Source: Candidatus Rifleibacterium amylolyticum (GTDB lineage Bacteria > Muiribacteriota > Ozemobacteria > Ozemobacterales > Ozemobacteraceae). From it: DNA of 64,000 bases. Below, piece after piece: positions 35,867 through 45,388 of the stretch (position 1 is its first letter; each line of letters starts with the position of its first letter). Below the pieces are notes generated by a model, which was not told the origin of the DNA, made no database searches, and saw only the letters and a program-made list of their open reading frames with translations. The position numbers and the translations under genes are program-made. The stretch spans positions 1 through 64,000 of the forward strand of contig JAACJG010000007.1 in the NCBI GenBank assembly GCA_009917695.1, in the 5' to 3' direction.

Positions 35867-37501
35867 ATGATTAATCCGCTCGATGATCTTATCATGTCAC
35901 GCAATCAGAAAGGCCTCGACGAACTCGAAAAACTGGCCGGATTTTCCCCGGGCAAAGGCGGCAAGGACAAGTTCAGCGAAGTAGCCGGCAAGGTTGGCAA
36001 AAAAGCCGAAACCACCCCAGAAGCCGGGAAAGAGAGCGGTGATGACCGGCATTGGAATATTCATAAGGAATTCGCCCGCATTTATGACAAATCGGGGCGT
36101 TCGTTTGCTCTTTTTGTTGGCGACCTGCTCGACATAATGCTCAGCGGCCCGGTTCAGACACGTCTGGTCAATGAAATGATCGAAGACAAGATCAATCGCA
36201 TGCGCAAGGCCAGAGAAGCCGCAGCTGAGCCATCGACCCAGAAGGTAAAGGTTCAGGCCAAACGCAACTCAAAATACGAAGTCAATATCGGCGGCGAAAA
36301 GCGTGTTTTCTCGCGCCACTTTTTAAAGCGCAAAAGCTTTCTGGCAGCGCTTTTCCTTGACAGCGAAGAATACCAGTCCTACAAAAAGCTGATTAAACAG
36401 CTTGAAGTTGTCTGCCGCGAAAGCATCGAAGAGGATTTGCCCGGCAGCGAAAGCGAGCGCCGGGAGGCACTAGACAAGATTGTTGGCGAACTGCGCTATG
36501 AAATACATCAGCACGATGTGGTCAAAGCCTGGGCGCTGCTCGAAGCCGATACTTTCAAACATCTTGAGTGGTTCTTCAGTCAGACCAAAGATCTGCACCT
36601 GGTTCGGCCCGATTTCTACGATGATCTCGACAAGGCCTACCGCGATGCCAAGAAGCTGCTCAAGCTGATGATTCAGGATATCCAGGAAGAGTTTCCGCCG
36701 GAAGTTGAAAAGCAGGATGCCTACGAAGACTACCTCAAAGACATTCTCGAAGTGTACACACATCATCATTTTGTATTGAAACGCTATCATCAGACCCGCC
36801 CGGCGATTTCACTCAAGGACTTCGAACTGACCAAAGAAGAAATGCAGGAGAAGATCGAAGAGCTGCGCGATGAAAGCGATGAACTGCGCCGGCGCATCAA
36901 CAGCCTGAACGTCGAAAAAGACCAGGCACTGGGCGAGGCGCGCGCACTCAAAAACAGCAACGACGAACTGAAACAGAAACTCGACCGGCTTGACCCGGCT
37001 GAGGTTCAAAAGCAGATCAGAGCCGCTGAGGCGAAGGTCAATGCTGCCGAAAAAGAGCTGCAGGAAACTCTCGAAGAAGAAGCCGAACTGCGCAGCGACA
37101 TGCGCAAACTCGACGAAGAAAACCAGGAGCTGACGCGCAAGCTCCAGCAGTTGCACGCTATTCCAGACGAAAGCGCCTACTCGGTAGAGAACCTCATGGT
37201 CGGCAAGCGTGTCGCGATTTTCGGCGGCGTCGGGCGCGACCATTACTGGCCTATTCTTAAAGAAGCCGGTGTCGATAACGAAGACTACGAATGGTATGAA
37301 GGCTATCACACCATCAGTCAGGCCCGTACCGCTGAAATAGTCGGGCGCTGCGACCTGGTGGTAGTGGTCACTGCCTATGCCGGCCATCTGCTGCTTTACC
37401 AGGTACGCCCGTGCATACAACCGCACCAGCATTTCTTCAAGATTCACAAGAGCGGGGCAGGTTCGTTGCGCAAAGAAATTATCAAAACTTTCAAAAAATA
37501 A
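35867..37501 (+). CDS. Coiled-coil protein with C-terminal DUF2325-like domain
   Basis: The protein has 544 residues. The N-terminal 300 are charged, helical and not recognised. A long coiled coil follows (about 315-440, with REL/EEL heptads). The last 95 residues resemble DUF2325 (KRVAIFGGVGRDHYW, then CDLVVVVTAYAGH and a Lys-rich end), a small Rossmann-like domain of unknown function. It is soluble, with no signal peptide. The position directly after the FHA-GAF protein suggests a shared pathway, possibly as a phosphorylated ligand of the FHA domain, but this is a guess. Confidence 0.7.
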   Translation: MINPLDDLIMSRNQKGLDELEKLAGFSPGKGGKDKFSEVAGKVGKKAETTPEAGKESGDDRHWNIHKEFARIYDKSGRSFALFVGDLLDIMLSGPVQTRLVNEMIEDKINRMRKAREAAAEPSTQKVKVQAKRNSKYEVNIGGEKRVFSRHFLKRKSFLAALFLDSEEYQSYKKLIKQLEVVCRESIEEDLPGSESERREALDKIVGELRYEIHQHDVVKAWALLEADTFKHLEWFFSQTKDLHLVRPDFYDDLDKAYRDAKKLLKLMIQDIQEEFPPEVEKQDAYEDYLKDILEVYTHHHFVLKRYHQTRPAISLKDFELTKEEMQEKIEELRDESDELRRRINSLNVEKDQALGEARALKNSNDELKQKLDRLDPAEVQKQIRAAEAKVNAAEKELQETLEEEAELRSDMRKLDEENQELTRKLQQLHAIPDESAYSVENLMVGKRVAIFGGVGRDHYWPILKEAGVDNEDYEWYEGYHTISQARTAEIVGRCDLVVVVTAYAGHLLLYQVRPCIQPHQHFFKIHKSGAGSLRKEIIKTFKK

Positions 37502-37535
37502 CTAAATCCTCGACCTGAGCGACCCGTTTCTAATT

Positions 37536-38111
37536 ATGACGATAACACCTGAAGAACTCTGGAAAGATGCCCGGCGCGGCGACCAGTCGGCGTGGCAGCA
37601 GCTTTACGGATTGTTCGGCGGGCCGGTTTATCAGTTCTTTCTCAGAAATACCAGAAACGTCGAAATGGCAGCTGACAAAACTCAGGAAGTCTTTCTGCGG
37701 ATCTTCAAAAGCCGCGAAGCATTCAGCGGTGGGTCGTTGAAAAGCTGGATATTCAGAATCGCCCGCAACCTGCTTATCGACGAGTGGCGAAAGTCAGGGC
37801 ACCGCGAAGTCCTGTCAGAAAATCTGCCTGAAGTAGCTGACCAGTCGATGCCGGTCGAAGAAGAAGTCATCAACGCGATCGAACATGCGCAGATGAAAGC
37901 CATGATCGATGAGTGTCTCGAACTTCTCGACGAAGACAGCCGTATGACTGTATGTCTGGTATATCTGGCCGGGCTGAGCATTCCAGAACTGGCCGAAGTG
38001 ATGGAAATGCCGCTGGGCACAGCTAAAACGCGGGTGCGACAGGCTCGCCTCAAACTCGACGCCATGCTCTGCGAGAAAATGCAGATAAAAAGGGTTGAAC
38101 AAGGCCTATGA
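37536..38111 (+). CDS. ECF-type RNA polymerase sigma factor
   Basis: A 191-residue sigma-70 family protein of ECF size. Region 2 is visible as DKTQEVFLRIFKSRE followed by LKSWIFRIARNLLIDEWRK, and region 4 as LAGLSIPELAEVMEMPLGTAKTRVRQAR, a helix-turn-helix that reads the -35 element. There is no region 1 or 3. It overlaps the next gene by four bases, and that gene encodes a matching membrane anti-sigma factor, so activity is probably controlled by release. No strong ribosome binding site is seen before the ATG. Confidence 0.93.
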   Translation: MTITPEELWKDARRGDQSAWQQLYGLFGGPVYQFFLRNTRNVEMAADKTQEVFLRIFKSREAFSGGSLKSWIFRIARNLLIDEWRKSGHREVLSENLPEVADQSMPVEEEVINAIEHAQMKAMIDECLELLDEDSRMTVCLVYLAGLSIPELAEVMEMPLGTAKTRVRQARLKLDAMLCEKMQIKRVEQGL

Positions 38112-39196
38112 ACTGCAATGAATTTAAAAACCTGATTGGAGAAGCCGAAAATCTGGCTGTATTCAGCCAGACACCTGAGGCTGCCGCGCATCTTAAAAGC
38201 TGCTCTGACTGCCGGGCAAAACTGGCATTCGAAGAGAAACTTCGCCAGGGCTTTGCCGGTATTGCCAGCGAAGCTGCGCCGCCCGATCTTGCAGCAAAAA
38301 TCATGGCAATTCAGGCAGAACAGATGTCCCGGACCAATATGCATAACGAGCCTTCGCAAGCCGATGGCTGGTTTGACCGCCTGCTCCTTTCACTTCAGGG
38401 CTTCCCCTTTAAAGTGGCTTTTGCAGCAGGCTTTACCGGGTTTCTGGCAGCAGTACTGATTCTGCGCCAGCCACAGACAGCGCCGGTAAGTCAGCCGGCT
38501 ACTATCGCTTCCGGTCAGCGTCAGGAAGTTCCGGCACCGGCCAGCGATGAAAAACTGCTGCTGGCAAAATCAGAAAACAAGAGTTTACAGACTCTCGAAG
38601 AAGAATCTACGGAGCCGGCCACCATGCAGATGGCAATGGCACCGAAAGAAAGACGGCAGGTTCTGCCCGATGGCTTGAAGAAAAGTGCGCCGGTTCTTGA
38701 GCAGATCGACACAAGAGCTGAAAGGGCTGATAATGAAGAACGCATACCCGGCGCTATCACCTTCACTCTCGACAGCAGCGACGATGCTTTCATGGCTGAC
38801 AAAGATGCCGGCGCGGCGACTCTTGCCGACCAGCCCGCCGCCTCAGAAGCTGATATGCAGCTGGCGCTGGCGCCGGAGAGGGAACGCGCCGCCGTTAAGG
38901 CAGTCAGCCCGGCAGCAACATCGAGATTTGCACCACCGCCTGCTGCCACGCCGCCACGCCTTGCCGCATCTAAAAAAGCCGAGTCGGCAGCTGCTGACCC
39001 GGCAGGAGAAGAGCTGCGCGAGCTGCTCGAAAGCAGCGGCTTAGAACTGGCTGAAGGCTTTATCGATATCGACGATCTGGCAATGCGCGGCTACCTGCCC
39101 TCAGCCAAACTCCGCAGGCTGCGACCGCCTTCTGGCAGCGGCTGGTATCTACAGAAAACCGGCGACAGACTCCGAGTTTTCCTGAAAAAACGCTGA
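38108..39196 (+). CDS. Membrane anti-sigma factor with N-terminal zinc finger
   Basis: The protein has 362 residues. The first 35 include MNCNEF and HLKSCSDC, the Cys/His pattern of the anti-sigma zinc finger (ZAS) that holds ECF sigma factors. A single TM helix lies near 98-117 (VAFAAGFTGFLAAVLIL). The remaining 240 residues are extracytoplasmic, rich in Ala, Pro and Glu, and probably disordered until a short ordered end. It would keep the upstream sigma factor at the membrane until an envelope signal arrives. The ATGA overlap ensures matched expression. Confidence 0.85.
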   Translation: MNCNEFKNLIGEAENLAVFSQTPEAAAHLKSCSDCRAKLAFEEKLRQGFAGIASEAAPPDLAAKIMAIQAEQMSRTNMHNEPSQADGWFDRLLLSLQGFPFKVAFAAGFTGFLAAVLILRQPQTAPVSQPATIASGQRQEVPAPASDEKLLLAKSENKSLQTLEEESTEPATMQMAMAPKERRQVLPDGLKKSAPVLEQIDTRAERADNEERIPGAITFTLDSSDDAFMADKDAGAATLADQPAASEADMQLALAPERERAAVKAVSPAATSRFAPPPAATPPRLAASKKAESAAADPAGEELRELLESSGLELAEGFIDIDDLAMRGYLPSAKLRRLRPPSGSGWYLQKTGDRLRVFLKKR

Positions 39197-39281
39197 CCGA
39201 AGTATTGTAAAAAAATAATTTCCCCAAATGGTTTTTCGGCTGATCTAACTGGTGAAACAAAATCAGAACCAGGAGGTCAGC

Positions 39282-39761
39282 ATGAAAAGTTATATGGGGT
39301 TTCTTCTTTTAGCAGGTTTTATGGTGACTGCATCGGCGTGGCAGCATCTCGAAAACAATTGTAATCAAAGCGTCAGGATCTTCAGAACCAGACAGATGCT
39401 TATCGAAAGTTTTGCACAGCTCGATCTGCAAAAAATTCTTGCACAGAGCACCGAATATCTTGAAGAGCTCGACGCAGGCTATGACAATGACAATAAAAGA
39501 TTTTTCATCGAACAGCCGGCACCGGGCAGCATGTATGATGATGCCGGGATACTGCTGCTGATAAGTTATCCACGCCCGGATGAAGCAGAGATATGTATCT
39601 ACGCCCCTGAACACCTTTCCTGGCAATGGTTGCGCAGCCGGGTCAGACGAAGCGGTTCGTGCATAAACGCGCCGATGCTGTTCGAACCCATGCTGCAGCC
39701 TGAAGACCTGCAACCTTACAGCCTGCCAGATCAGTTCCGCCCGTACACTAAGAAGTTGTAA
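39282..39761 (+). CDS. Small secreted protein of unknown function
   Basis: A 159-residue protein with a clear signal peptide (LLLAGFMVTASAWQ, cleavage likely after ASA). The mature part shows no domain I recognise; it has two Cys residues (NNCNQ and GSCIN) that could form a disulfide. The ATG at 39282 is chosen for its AGGAGG site. It lies between the anti-sigma gene and thioredoxin, and could be a target of the ECF sigma factor, but no promoter motif proves this. Confidence 0.65.
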   Translation: MKSYMGFLLLAGFMVTASAWQHLENNCNQSVRIFRTRQMLIESFAQLDLQKILAQSTEYLEELDAGYDNDNKRFFIEQPAPGSMYDDAGILLLISYPRPDEAEICIYAPEHLSWQWLRSRVRRSGSCINAPMLFEPMLQPEDLQPYSLPDQFRPYTKKL

Positions 39762-39820
39762 TATCGGTTTAAAGAGTGTATTCTTTTCTGGTTATTACAC
39801 CTTAACAGGAGGCTATTATT

Positions 39821-40141
39821 ATGGCGATGGAACTTAACAGCAGCAGCTTTCAAACCGAGATCGCTGATTATAAAGGCGGGGCCGTGGTAGATTTCTGGGC
39901 ACCCTGGTGTGGGCCATGCCGCATGATGACGCCGATTATCGACAGTCTTTCTGCCAAACTGGCCGGCAAAGTCAAGATTGCCAAGGTCAATGTCGATGAC
40001 AGCCCTGATATCGCAGCCAAATTCAATGTTTCGACAATACCGACAATCATCTTTTTCAAAGACGGTAAAGCGGTACATACCACGATTGGCGTCGTTCCCG
40101 AAGCCGAACTGGAGAACCAGATCAAGGCCAACCTGCTCTGA
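39821..40141 (+). CDS. trxA: Thioredoxin
   Basis: A 106-residue protein with the active site WCGPC (C30, C33), the preceding VDFWAPW strand and the cis-Pro motif (VSTIPTI). It is cytoplasmic since no signal peptide is present. It reduces protein disulfides, with electrons from thioredoxin reductase (not in the window). A strong AGGAGG site precedes the ATG. The glgB start follows after about 30 bases, so they may be co-transcribed, although no functional link is obvious. Confidence 0.95.
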   Translation: MAMELNSSSFQTEIADYKGGAVVDFWAPWCGPCRMMTPIIDSLSAKLAGKVKIAKVNVDDSPDIAAKFNVSTIPTIIFFKDGKAVHTTIGVVPEAELENQIKANLL

Positions 40142-40173
40142 TCTTCAGAGCCTAAACTAATCAGGAGCAGCGC

Positions 40174-42393
40174 ATGAACCAGATCATCAACAAAGACGCC
40201 ATCGAGTCTATTATCAGAACAGATCATCACGATCCCTTTCAGATTCTTGGCGCTCATCTCGCCGACTTGAAGGGTAAAAAGTGTGTTACCGTCAGAGCTT
40301 TTCTGCCAGATGCAGAGAAGGTAGAAATCATCGACATCAGCAATGGTCAGGCGTTTACCGCAAACAAGCTGCATGACGCCGGTTTTTTCGAGGCCGTAAT
40401 TGCTGAACGCGACAAAGTCTTTGCTTATCGTATCAAAAGTCATTATCAGAATGGCGCCAGCGCTGAATTCTATGATTCATACGCTTTTACGCCCAGCATC
40501 GGCGAAACCGACCAGTATCTGTTCAACGAAGGCAACCATCACGAACTCTACGAAAAAATGGGTGCACACATCAGATACATGGATTATTTCGAAGACAAGC
40601 TCGGCGGCATCTCCTTCTGCGTCTGGGCGCCAAACGCCCGCCGCGTCAGTGTCATCGGCGACTTCAACTGCTGGGATGGCCGACGTCATGTCATGCGCTC
40701 GCTCGGCAATTCCGGCGTCTGGGAAATTTTCGTGCCCGGTCTCAGTGTTGGTCAGAACTATAAGTTCGAAGTAAAGACTACAGCAGGCCATCTGCTCGAA
40801 AAAATCGACCCATTCGCATTTTACGCCGAAGTGCGCCCGAAAACCGCCAGCAAAATCTACGACCTGGAAGGCTATGACTGGACCGATAAAGACTGGATGC
40901 AGCATCGCCCGCACCGCGACTGGAAACGTGAGCCGGTCTCAATATACGAATGCCATCTGGGCTCGTTCATGCGCAATCCCCAAGAGGGAAACCGCTTCAT
41001 GACCTATCGTGAACTCGCACCGATCATTGCCGACTACGTCAAAAAAGTCGGCTACACCCATATTGAACTGATGCCAATTACCGAACATCCTCTCGACATG
41101 TCGTGGGGTTATCAGGTAACCGGCTATTTTGCTCCGACCAGCCGTTTTGGCAGCCCGAAAGATTTCATGTATTTCGTCGATTACATGCATCAGCAGGGAA
41201 TCGGCGTGCTGCTCGACTGGGTACCGGCGCATTTTCCCAAAGACGCGCATGGTCTGGCACAGTTCGACGGCACCGCGCTTTACGAACATGCTGACCCGCG
41301 TCAGGGCGAACACAAAGACTGGTCGACGCTGATCTTCAACTTCGGCCGTAACGAAGTCAAAAACTTTCTGATCAGCAGCGCCCTGTTCTGGATGGAAAAG
41401 TATCACATCGATGGCCTGCGCGTTGACGCTGTCGCCTCGATGCTCTATCTCGACTACTCACGCAAAGACGGTGAATGGATTCCCAACCGCTATGGCGGCC
41501 GCGAAAACATCGAAGCTATCGAATTTCTCAAGTATCTCAACAGCATCTGTCAGATCAAACACCCTGGCGTCATGAACGTCGCCGAAGAATCGACAGCCTG
41601 GCCGGGAGTTTCCAAGCCCTGCAGCGAAGACGGTCTCGGCTTCACCTTCAAGTGGAACATGGGCTGGATGAACGACACATTGGCATACTTCCAGAAAGAC
41701 CCGATTTACCGCAAGTTCCATCACAACAACCTGACTTTCCCGCTGATTTACGCCTTCCACGAAAATTTCATCTACGTGCTGTCACATGATGAAGTAGTGC
41801 ATGGAAAGGGCAACCTGATCAACAAGATGCCCGGCGATTTCTGGCAGAAATTCGCCAATATGCGCCTGCTCTTCTGCATGATGTGGGCGATGCCGGGCAA
41901 AAAGCTGCTGTTTCAGGGCAGCGATTTCGGGCAGTGGAACGAATGGAACAGCAATCAGAGCGTAGACTGGCACCTGCTCGAGTATGATTCACACATGGGC
42001 CTGCAAAGACTGCTCGCGCATCTCAATCATCTTTACCGCAATGAACCCTGTCTGCACCAGAAAGACTGCGATTACACCGGCTTTGAATGGATCAATTTCG
42101 ACGACAGCGCAAGCAGCATGATCAGCTGGGTTCGCAAAGGCGACAACCCTGACGATCTGATGGTCTTCGTTGCCAACTTTACACCGGTACCGCGCACGGA
42201 TTACCGTCTGGGCGTGCCGCGCGAAGGCTATTACAAAGAAATTCTCAACTCCGACTCCGAAATGTATTTTGGCTCGAACATCGGCAACTACGGCGGCCGC
42301 TGGACAGAAAAACACGGCTGGCACTACCGTGACCAGTCGATTCTGATCGACATTCCGCCGCTGGCGATGGTTGGCTTCAAACTCTCGGTATAA
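40174..42393 (+). CDS. glgB: 1,4-alpha-glucan branching enzyme
   Basis: The 739-residue protein has an N-terminal carbohydrate-binding region, a CBM48 domain ([18 protein letters not shown], about 147-230) and a GH13 barrel. The catalytic nucleophile is in GLRVDAV (D418), the acid/base in VAEEST (E471), and the transition-state Asp in [11 protein letters not shown]. It introduces alpha-1,6 branches into glycogen. Length agrees with the standard enzyme. No other glycogen gene is nearby. A terminator follows. Confidence 0.97.
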   Translation: MNQIINKDAIESIIRTDHHDPFQILGAHLADLKGKKCVTVRAFLPDAEKVEIIDISNGQAFTANKLHDAGFFEAVIAERDKVFAYRIKSHYQNGASAEFYDSYAFTPSIGETDQYLFNEGNHHELYEKMGAHIRYMDYFEDKLGGISFCVWAPNARRVSVIGDFNCWDGRRHVMRSLGNSGVWEIFVPGLSVGQNYKFEVKTTAGHLLEKIDPFAFYAEVRPKTASKIYDLEGYDWTDKDWMQHRPHRDWKREPVSIYECHLGSFMRNPQEGNRFMTYRELAPIIADYVKKVGYTHIELMPITEHPLDMSWGYQVTGYFAPTSRFGSPKDFMYFVDYMHQQGIGVLLDWVPAHFPKDAHGLAQFDGTALYEHADPRQGEHKDWSTLIFNFGRNEVKNFLISSALFWMEKYHIDGLRVDAVASMLYLDYSRKDGEWIPNRYGGRENIEAIEFLKYLNSICQIKHPGVMNVAEESTAWPGVSKPCSEDGLGFTFKWNMGWMNDTLAYFQKDPIYRKFHHNNLTFPLIYAFHENFIYVLSHDEVVHGKGNLINKMPGDFWQKFANMRLLFCMMWAMPGKKLLFQGSDFGQWNEWNSNQSVDWHLLEYDSHMGLQRLLAHLNHLYRNEPCLHQKDCDYTGFEWINFDDSASSMISWVRKGDNPDDLMVFVANFTPVPRTDYRLGVPREGYYKEILNSDSEMYFGSNIGNYGGRWTEKHGWHYRDQSILIDIPPLAMVGFKLSV

Positions 42394-42410
42394 AGTCTTG
42401 ATATCTGCAT

Positions 42411-42455
42411 CTGGCTGTTTCGTAAGTTGCTGAAACTCACGAAACAGCCAGTTTC
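42411..42455 (+). terminator. Rho-independent terminator after glgB
   Basis: A 13-bp stem (42411-42423 with 42439-42451) and 15-base loop are followed by a short T-rich tail. It separates glgB from pair 5. Confidence 0.7.
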
Positions 42456-42499
42456 ATTATAAGCGAGACTGCCGGAACACTATTCAGGAGCGCAGATAG

Positions 42500-45388
42500 A
42501 TGATAGCGCAAAAACAGACGTTACAGAAGCGCTTTCCGGTATTTACCGGCCTTGCGCTGTTCATCTGTTTTGCTCTTTTTCCGCTGTTTCTCATCGACGC
42601 TGCGCTGAGTCGGGTGTTGCAGATTCAATATGAGAAAAATCTCGATCGGGCTGGAAAACAGCTCGACAGCGCTCTGAATACTCTTGAAAAATACAGCAGC
42701 GACAGTCATTTTGCTCACCTGCTTCTTAAAGATACTTTTCAGAAAGCTTTAAACAGCGACACCCCAAAGGCGGAACTGCATAACCAGCTACAGCAGCTGA
42801 AGCAGCAGCATCCCGGCATGTTCTTTTTCATAGTCTGGGATGAAAGCGGCAGCATAATCAGAGAAGCTACCGACGAAACCGCCTTCGCCTATATTCTTCG
42901 CGAAGTCTATAAACTGCTGCACGATCTCGCCGAAAACTGCCGCCGCTATTATCCCGGCGCACCCGAAAAGATCGCCGGCATCGATCGTCGCCTCAAACTG
43001 GTGCGCCATTATATCGGCAGAATTGTCTCCCAAAATTGGCTGCAACGCCCGTTACAATCAGAACGCAAGGCCAGCACCATAATTGCAGAGGCTTCTGGTA
43101 AAAAAAACCAGTTCTGGTATGCTGTCGACCAACGCATAACCATGCTGGCCTTCATTCACAGCGACTTTTTTGTCGGCAACCCAGGACTGAAATATGCAAT
43201 TAAAAGACTGCAAGCCGATAATCCTGCATTGCAGGCAGGATTCACCAGATATCCGATCGATCCTGAAACCATTTTTCTGCCTGATAAAGAAGCTGAACCG
43301 GCTGATATTGCGATTGCCGTCAGCCGCTTCGAGAATCTCTATCCCGGCAATCTGCTTCGTCACAAAGGCAAGCTGCTATCATACCGTTATATAAACCCCG
43401 ATATCAGAGCGTTCTGCTACCTGCCCGAACAGATGCTGCCCGATGTGGCGCAGCGTAAGATGGAACTGGCTATCCAGCTTCTGTTATTGCTCGGGATTCT
43501 CATCTTTCTCGCATGGCTGGCGTCAAAAAAACACCAGATCACCCATGTTCCCGCACAGATCAAGCTTTCTGCGCTCTTTCTCTATGCCGGCGGCATACCA
43601 CTTCTTATCATTTTTATCATTGGCGCGGATTATCTACAGCAGAAACGCCATGAACTCATCTATGCCGGGCAGTCGCACGGACTAGAGCAACTGCGCCAGA
43701 TCGACGATGGTTTTGTCGATTATCTCGCCAGCAGCGCCGAAAAAATCAGAAAGCTCCTGCAAAACCATATAGACAAAGACCTGCCCCTGGAGCAGCAGAA
43801 AAACAGTATTGCTCAACTGCGAGCAAAGCTCGGCCGAGAGTTTGAACCGGGCAGCATGATGCTTTTTGACACAAACGGCCGCAACCACATCGGCACCGAA
43901 GATAACATGCCATTTCCCGACCCGGCTGCGATCAGTCAGGTCAGTAAGGATACTCTCGAATTTCTCAATAAATCCAATACCTTTAACTTCTCTCTGTCTA
44001 AAATTTCACGGCCGGTTGCCATCGACTTTGGCTACCGCTCGCAATTCATCTCAAACTTCTCTGTCGGCTCACATGAAACATACGCCTTTTTTGGCAGCAC
44101 CGGCCGCCCCGAGCAATACAGGCTCTCAGGCATGTTTTTTCTGTTCTGGCGAACAGAAGACCTGCAAAGAAAATACCTCGAACTGACAATGCATGCAAAA
44201 CCTTTAATGACCGCGCATTTTCCCGAAAGCGATCTTTTTCTCAAAACTAAAACAAGACCGGGCCGGCAATTCGGCGACCTGTTGCATAAAGCATCTTCGC
44301 TCCTGATAGTCAGAAGCAGTGAAGTTTCTGATTTAGAAAGTAACTACACAGCTGCGGCAATGCGCGGCAATCATCTGAACAAGTCCTGCCTTGGCATTCG
44401 AATTCCGCTTCAACAGATAGACAAAGAAATGCAGCAGCATTATCAAAGGTTTGCCGTTCTGGCAATGCTTTTTCTATTCTTCTGCGGCGGCGGCATAATC
44501 ATGATGCGACAACGCCTGCTCGAACCTCTTAAACAGTTCAAAGAGGCGATCGAAGCGATCGGGCAGCGTAACTTCAGATACCGCCTCCAGCACACCGGGA
44601 ACAACGAGTTTGGCCAGCTCAGCCGGGCTCTTGATCATACCCTTGAGAACCTCAGCGAACTGGAAGTTGCGCGTATTGTTCAGGAAAATATTCTACCCGG
44701 CCGCGAATACCGCCAAAACCAGCTGGAACTGCTGGCAACGCTGATCCAGATGTCACATATCGGCGGCGATTATTACGACTATTTTGCCGTAAACCCTGAG
44801 ATAAGCGGAGTGTTTATCGGCGATGTTTCAGGACACGGTATTTCATCTGCGCTCGTCATGGCAATGGCGCGCTCAGCAATGATTTTCGAGAACCTTACCG
44901 AGCCCGATCAGACACATCTGATGCATACTATGAACGATGTAATTTATCAGATGCGAAAATCCGGTTCCAAAGATTACATGTCGGGACTGTCTTTTTTCAT
45001 TAATAGCAGAACCGGTGAATACAGCCTTGTCAACGCCGGTCACTGCCCGCCGATACTTATCAGAAAGGCGGCAGAAAAGGCAGAACTGCAGAAATGCAGC
45101 GGCCTCTACTTCGGCTTCAGAGAAGAGTTCGAGGCCCAACCTTTGCATGGCAAAATGGAACCCGGCGACTTTATGGTTCTCTATACCGACAGCTGGGTCG
45201 AAAGCACGGCAAAGGGTGGCATTCCTTTTGGCTTTGCGCGGTTTGAGCAGGCCTTGCTGAACTGTTGCAACAACGACCTTGCAATCTTCTCCAGGCAAAT
45301 GTATGCAACCATCGAAAATTGGGAAGAGGAGCGCGCCGACGACATGACGCTGCTCCTGATAAAATTTGGAGAAAATAATGGCTGCTGA
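42500..45388 (+). CDS. Receptor phosphatase A5, with altered catalytic motif
   Basis: Type A member of 962 residues, with a CAGGAG ribosome binding site. TMs lie near 13-32, 320-342, 352-375 and 650-672. It is the most divergent A member. The first sensor region has YIGRIVSQNW in place of YLGRFxxPE, and the HAMP-PP2C linker reads VQENILP. GGDYYDYF, GDVSGHGISSAL and ADDMT are intact and NAGHC (H848) is kept. The TDG motif reads TDSW (D897, S898) and the following EAxN reads EST. The metal Asp survives but local geometry may change. The stop lies 11 bases inside the B5 reading frame. Confidence 0.87.
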   Translation: MIAQKQTLQKRFPVFTGLALFICFALFPLFLIDAALSRVLQIQYEKNLDRAGKQLDSALNTLEKYSSDSHFAHLLLKDTFQKALNSDTPKAELHNQLQQLKQQHPGMFFFIVWDESGSIIREATDETAFAYILREVYKLLHDLAENCRRYYPGAPEKIAGIDRRLKLVRHYIGRIVSQNWLQRPLQSERKASTIIAEASGKKNQFWYAVDQRITMLAFIHSDFFVGNPGLKYAIKRLQADNPALQAGFTRYPIDPETIFLPDKEAEPADIAIAVSRFENLYPGNLLRHKGKLLSYRYINPDIRAFCYLPEQMLPDVAQRKMELAIQLLLLLGILIFLAWLASKKHQITHVPAQIKLSALFLYAGGIPLLIIFIIGADYLQQKRHELIYAGQSHGLEQLRQIDDGFVDYLASSAEKIRKLLQNHIDKDLPLEQQKNSIAQLRAKLGREFEPGSMMLFDTNGRNHIGTEDNMPFPDPAAISQVSKDTLEFLNKSNTFNFSLSKISRPVAIDFGYRSQFISNFSVGSHETYAFFGSTGRPEQYRLSGMFFLFWRTEDLQRKYLELTMHAKPLMTAHFPESDLFLKTKTRPGRQFGDLLHKASSLLIVRSSEVSDLESNYTAAAMRGNHLNKSCLGIRIPLQQIDKEMQQHYQRFAVLAMLFLFFCGGGIIMMRQRLLEPLKQFKEAIEAIGQRNFRYRLQHTGNNEFGQLSRALDHTLENLSELEVARIVQENILPGREYRQNQLELLATLIQMSHIGGDYYDYFAVNPEISGVFIGDVSGHGISSALVMAMARSAMIFENLTEPDQTHLMHTMNDVIYQMRKSGSKDYMSGLSFFINSRTGEYSLVNAGHCPPILIRKAAEKAELQKCSGLYFGFREEFEAQPLHGKMEPGDFMVLYTDSWVESTAKGGIPFGFARFEQALLNCCNNDLAIFSRQMYATIENWEEERADDMTLLLIKFGENNGC

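Noticed and set aside
42500-45388. A5 as a pseudogene
   Set aside because: Despite the altered TDSW motif the reading frame is full length with all TM, HAMP and PP2C parts, and coupling to B5 is kept.
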